Below are positions 33,396 through 35,397 of a stretch of DNA of 35,397 bases, piece by piece (within the stretch, counting starts at the first letter, position 1; each line of letters opens with the position of its first letter). The stretch is from assembly GCA_018971525.1 (NCBI GenBank), contig JAGXAR010000036.1, positions 1 to 35,397 of the forward strand. Direction: 5' to 3'. The notes beneath the pieces were generated by a model. That model was not told where the DNA came from and ran no database searches. It worked only from the letters and a program-made list of their open reading frames with translations. The position numbers and the translations under genes are program-made. The DNA comes from Nitrospirota bacterium (lineage in GTDB: Bacteria; Nitrospirota; Nitrospiria; Nitrospirales; Nitrospiraceae).

Positions 33396-33470
33396 CCGGC
33401 ACAAGAGTCGTGGTACGGGTAGCGTCTCTCGCAAGAAACAATCACAACCTTCGATCTCAAAGAGGACACG

Positions 33471-34139
33471 ATGTCGTTTTCCGACCATCTGCGTAAGCTG
33501 GCCCAACCGATTTGGAGCGCACAACTCACCCATCCCTTCGTCGTAGCCTTGGGCAGGGGGACCCTGCCGGAACGCAAGTTCAAGTACTACATCCTGCAAG
33601 ACGCAAGGTTTCTCGGCGACCTCGCCCGGGTGTTTTCTGCCGGAGCGCTGCGAGCGCCGGATTCGGAATCGGCCCTGCGCCTGACGAAGCTCGCCGAAGA
33701 AACCATCGTCGTCGAACGCAGCCTCCACGAAGGGTACGGGTCACGCTGGAAGATGAGCGCCAAACAGATGTCCTCCGTGCCCATGGCGCCGACGAACTAC
33801 GCCTACACCAGGCACATGCTCACCGTCGCCCACACGGGCTCGGCAGCGGAAATCACCGTCGTCGCGCTCCCCTGCGCCTGGATCTACTGCGTCGTCGGGC
33901 AGCATCTTTTGAAAAACGGCCCGCCCAAGAAGAACCATCCCTATCGGGACTGGCTCATGCTCTATGCCTCACCTGAGTTTGCCAAGGTGCAGGAATGGAT
34001 GCGCAAGAAAGTGGACCAGTGGGCCAAGACCGCAGGTAAAGCAGAAAAGCGGCGGATGGAAGAAGCTTTCGTGATCAGCTCGCGGTATGAGTGGATGTTC
34101 TGGGAGATGGCGTGGAACGAGGAAAAGTGGCCGGTCTAA
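33471..34139 (+). CDS. tenA: TenA family aminopyrimidine aminohydrolase (thiaminase II)
   Basis: 222 residues, all helical. Residues line up with Bacillus TenA: D44 in YYILQDARFL, catalytic C135 in VALPCAWIYCVVG, and E207 in SSRYEWMFWEMAW. It hydrolyses the amino group of aminopyrimidines from damaged thiamin, a salvage step for thiamin synthesis. No other thi genes are in the window, so its role is inferred from the residues alone; some TenA-like proteins have other functions, but the intact Cys and Glu argue for the classical one. AGAGGA lies 6 bases before the ATG. Confidence 0.92.
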   Translation: MSFSDHLRKLAQPIWSAQLTHPFVVALGRGTLPERKFKYYILQDARFLGDLARVFSAGALRAPDSESALRLTKLAEETIVVERSLHEGYGSRWKMSAKQMSSVPMAPTNYAYTRHMLTVAHTGSAAEITVVALPCAWIYCVVGQHLLKNGPPKKNHPYRDWLMLYASPEFAKVQEWMRKKVDQWAKTAGKAEKRRMEEAFVISSRYEWMFWEMAWNEEKWPV

Positions 34140-34166
34140 GAGGCGGGGCTGCAGGTGGGGGCCCCT

Positions 34167-34219
34167 GTGCTCGCAGAACGCGCACGATGAAACAGTGCTC
34201 GTCCGATGCGCGCATGATG
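34167..34219. repeat. Direct repeat of about 24 bp in the gap after tenA
   Basis: GTGCTCGCAGAACGCGCACG (from 34167) and GTGCTCGTCCGATGCGCGCA (from 34195) are related direct repeats 28 bases apart, both ending in GATG. A third, weaker version (GGACGCGCGCAGTCG) lies near 34287. The rest of 34140-34366 shows no believable gene; an open frame there runs across the repeats and has no ribosome binding site. Confidence 0.4.
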
Positions 34220-34366
34220 GGGCATCCCACCCACAGACTCTTTGAATCCACGGCCACCGGGATGGTGGGAGAAAGGGACGGCCCTGGTTGGACGCGCGCA
34301 GTCGGTGACCGTCTCGTCCCTCGCCCTAAAGTCGCGACTGGCCACTTAGAGAAAATGAGATAGCCG

Positions 34367-34678
34367 GTGGGAGAAAAAACATACACCAGAGCGTTAGGAA
34401 GTGACACGCGGAAACGGCACTTCCACAAGACCGAACGGGGCAAAGTAATAAAATTCGCGGTCCAGCTTGAGGTGAAGGTCGATGACACCTGGCAACCCGT
34501 GATCCGTTATGATTGCGCCCATGACTTTTCTCACATAGACCGGTACAATATCCACGGCGAGCAAGAAGAAGAAGCGCTTCAACTTTCATATGCCGAAAGC
34601 CTGACCTTGGCGGACGACGATATCGACCTGAACTGGGAAACGTACAAAACGAGATTCTTGGAGGGTCAGTTTCCATGA
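34367..34678 (+). CDS. Small conserved protein, DUF7718-like
   Basis: 103 residues from a GTG start at 34367. It is polar and charged with no membrane segment: TYTRALGSDTRKRHFHKTER, then a strand-rich core (VIKFAVQLEVKVDDTWQPVIRYDCAHDFSHIDRYN) and an acidic end. I associate this pattern with the DUF7718 family but cannot confirm it. Its TGA overlaps the ATG of the next gene by four bases, so the two are coupled. The family function is unknown. The start has no strong ribosome binding site (GCCG), so an upstream signal could be missing. Confidence 0.7.
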   Translation: MGEKTYTRALGSDTRKRHFHKTERGKVIKFAVQLEVKVDDTWQPVIRYDCAHDFSHIDRYNIHGEQEEEALQLSYAESLTLADDDIDLNWETYKTRFLEGQFP

Positions 34679-34935
34679 ATATTCATGAAAAGCGAAACAG
34701 CCTGCTAGGGATGGAGTTCGATCGGTACCTCCGTGAGCATCCGGAGTTTTCTGACAAAATTCCCAATAATGCCCAGGTGATCCTCCTCCTCGAAGGGGAC
34801 GAGGGGTTCAATAAGTGGAGTGCCAGGATCGGCAAAGAGCAAGCCGCTCAGGATCAGTCCCTTCTCTACGTGACCATCAAGAAGCTCGCCCCGGCCCATT
34901 CGCGCATTGAGGAACTCAGCCTCACGGCAGGATAA
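34675..34935 (+). CDS. Small conserved protein, DUF5647-like
   Basis: 86 residues. The start KRNSLLGMEFDRYLREHPEF, then DKIPNNAQVILLLEGDEGFN and VTIKKLAPAHSRIEELSL fit the DUF5647 pattern as I remember it. The ATG lies at 34675 with GGAGGG about 8 bases upstream inside the previous gene, which it overlaps by four bases. Two small, coupled, soluble proteins in accessory-looking DNA suggest a functional pair, possibly a toxin-antitoxin-like or regulatory module, but no toxin fold is recognised. Confidence 0.75.
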   Translation: MNIHEKRNSLLGMEFDRYLREHPEFSDKIPNNAQVILLLEGDEGFNKWSARIGKEQAAQDQSLLYVTIKKLAPAHSRIEELSLTAG

Positions 34936-35034
34936 CCTCCTTGCCCCGCAAGCGGCCAGGGACACAGGTGGGAGTCATCCGCAAACAAGCTCAGTGGTCT
35001 TGCTATAACTTCCAGCTAAGAAGAGCAGACTGGC

Positions 35035-35397
35035 ATGGCTAACGAGGAAAATGATGTCCTTATTAATCTGACTACGCTATTGGTTCATACATCAACGGGA
35101 TGTGCTGATTATTTTGAAAAGAATTGTGGCCGCACACTGGATTCTGAAAAATTTGGCCAAGTTGTTCGTGAATTCATCTTCTTATTTATGCACCTCATAG
35201 ACAGGTACAGTTTTGAAATGTATGGCGATCAAAAGCGAGACAGAATAACTGACTCCTTAGTTTATTATCTTGATCAGCTGCTCCATGAAGATCATGGCAA
35301 GTTCAAAGCTACTGACCACATCGGCTCTGGCATAACCATGTCCAAAGGGATCGATACCGAATCTCTCAGCAACAGGAATATCGAATATGCAATGTTT
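35035..35397 (+). CDS. Hypothetical protein, cut by the right edge
   Basis: ATG at 35035 opens a frame that stays open for 121 codons to the end of the window, so the gene is partial. The product starts MANEENDVLINLTTLLVHTS and continues with a long, mostly helical region (FGQVVREFIFLFMHLIDRY, DSLVYYLDQLLHEDHGKF). No family is recognised. The stretch is clearly more AT-rich than the genes from tenA leftwards, like the left edge of the window, and suggests acquired DNA. The upstream ribosome binding site is weak (AAGAG). Confidence 0.65.
   Translation, partial: MANEENDVLINLTTLLVHTSTGCADYFEKNCGRTLDSEKFGQVVREFIFLFMHLIDRYSFEMYGDQKRDRITDSLVYYLDQLLHEDHGKFKATDHIGSGITMSKGIDTESLSNRNIEYAMF

Noticed and set aside
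34091-34363. Open frame of 90 codons in the gap after tenA
   Set aside because: It begins inside tenA in another frame, crosses the direct repeats, is Gly/Arg-rich and has no ribosome binding site.
1-35397. CRISPR array or cas genes
   Set aside because: No regularly spaced direct repeats with unique spacers and no Cas-like protein were seen; the repeats present are palindromic and dispersed.

Overview
The window reads as chromosomal DNA of a Nitrospira-like bacterium (phylum Nitrospirota). This is inferred from gene content and style, not from a marker gene: GC-rich coding sequence, a hemE-hemH-hemG heme operon, a two-subunit biotin-dependent carboxylase of the pyruvate/2-oxoglutarate carboxylase type, dense two-component signalling, and intergenic spaces filled with palindromic repeats. 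Both edges (1-369 and 35035-35397) are visibly more AT-rich and hold cut-off genes of unknown function.

Layout. 1-1560: an edge fragment, then an IS1595-type transposase with its own strong promoter and a 49-residue companion ORF. 1672-2118: a GatB/YqeY protein. 2190-7472: a signalling island on the + strand with a response regulator ending in a four-cysteine domain, a paralogous response regulator-GGDEF cyclase, a large PAS-PAS-GAF hybrid histidine kinase with two receivers, and an Hpt protein, enough parts for a phosphorelay ending in c-di-GMP. 7507-9447 (-): tRNA-Ala(CGC), purN and purM. 9606-10328: a DUF4197 protein. 10603-14441 (-): an NtrY/NtrX-like membrane kinase and sigma-54 activator. 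14577-16596: a DUF1844 protein (-), then mazG and a membrane-anchored unknown (+). 16727-20672 (-): hemE, hemH, hemG and a small unknown, in transcription order. 21031-22005: a fatty acid desaturase. 22109-24549 (-): an unknown, an EamA-type transporter and two small proteins. 24678-26371: an FmdB-type zinc ribbon, a PstS-like binding protein and a secreted IPT/TIG protein. 26555-30955: the two carboxylase subunits and a lipoprotein alpha/beta hydrolase. 31239-34139: a lipoprotein Tpx-type peroxiredoxin, SthA transhydrogenase and TenA. 34367-34935: a coupled pair of small unknowns, followed by the right-edge gene.

How the genes work together. The hem genes carry uroporphyrinogen through decarboxylation, ring oxidation and iron insertion. 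PurM and PurN act close together in purine synthesis. The carboxylase pair would feed oxaloacetate (or, if it is the 2-oxoglutarate enzyme, oxalosuccinate) to a TCA-type carbon cycle. The hydrolase, Tpx, SthA and TenA genes form a loose + strand run of accessory metabolism and redox defence.

The least ordinary features are: intergenic palindromic elements whose terminal TAG/TAA doubles as the stop codon of the flanking gene; a lipoprotein Tpx that has lost the usual resolving cysteine; a hemE promoter placed so that the mRNA should be leaderless; a long desaturase leader with a 16-codon upstream ORF; and the phosphorelay island with its duplicated receiver and swapped output domains.
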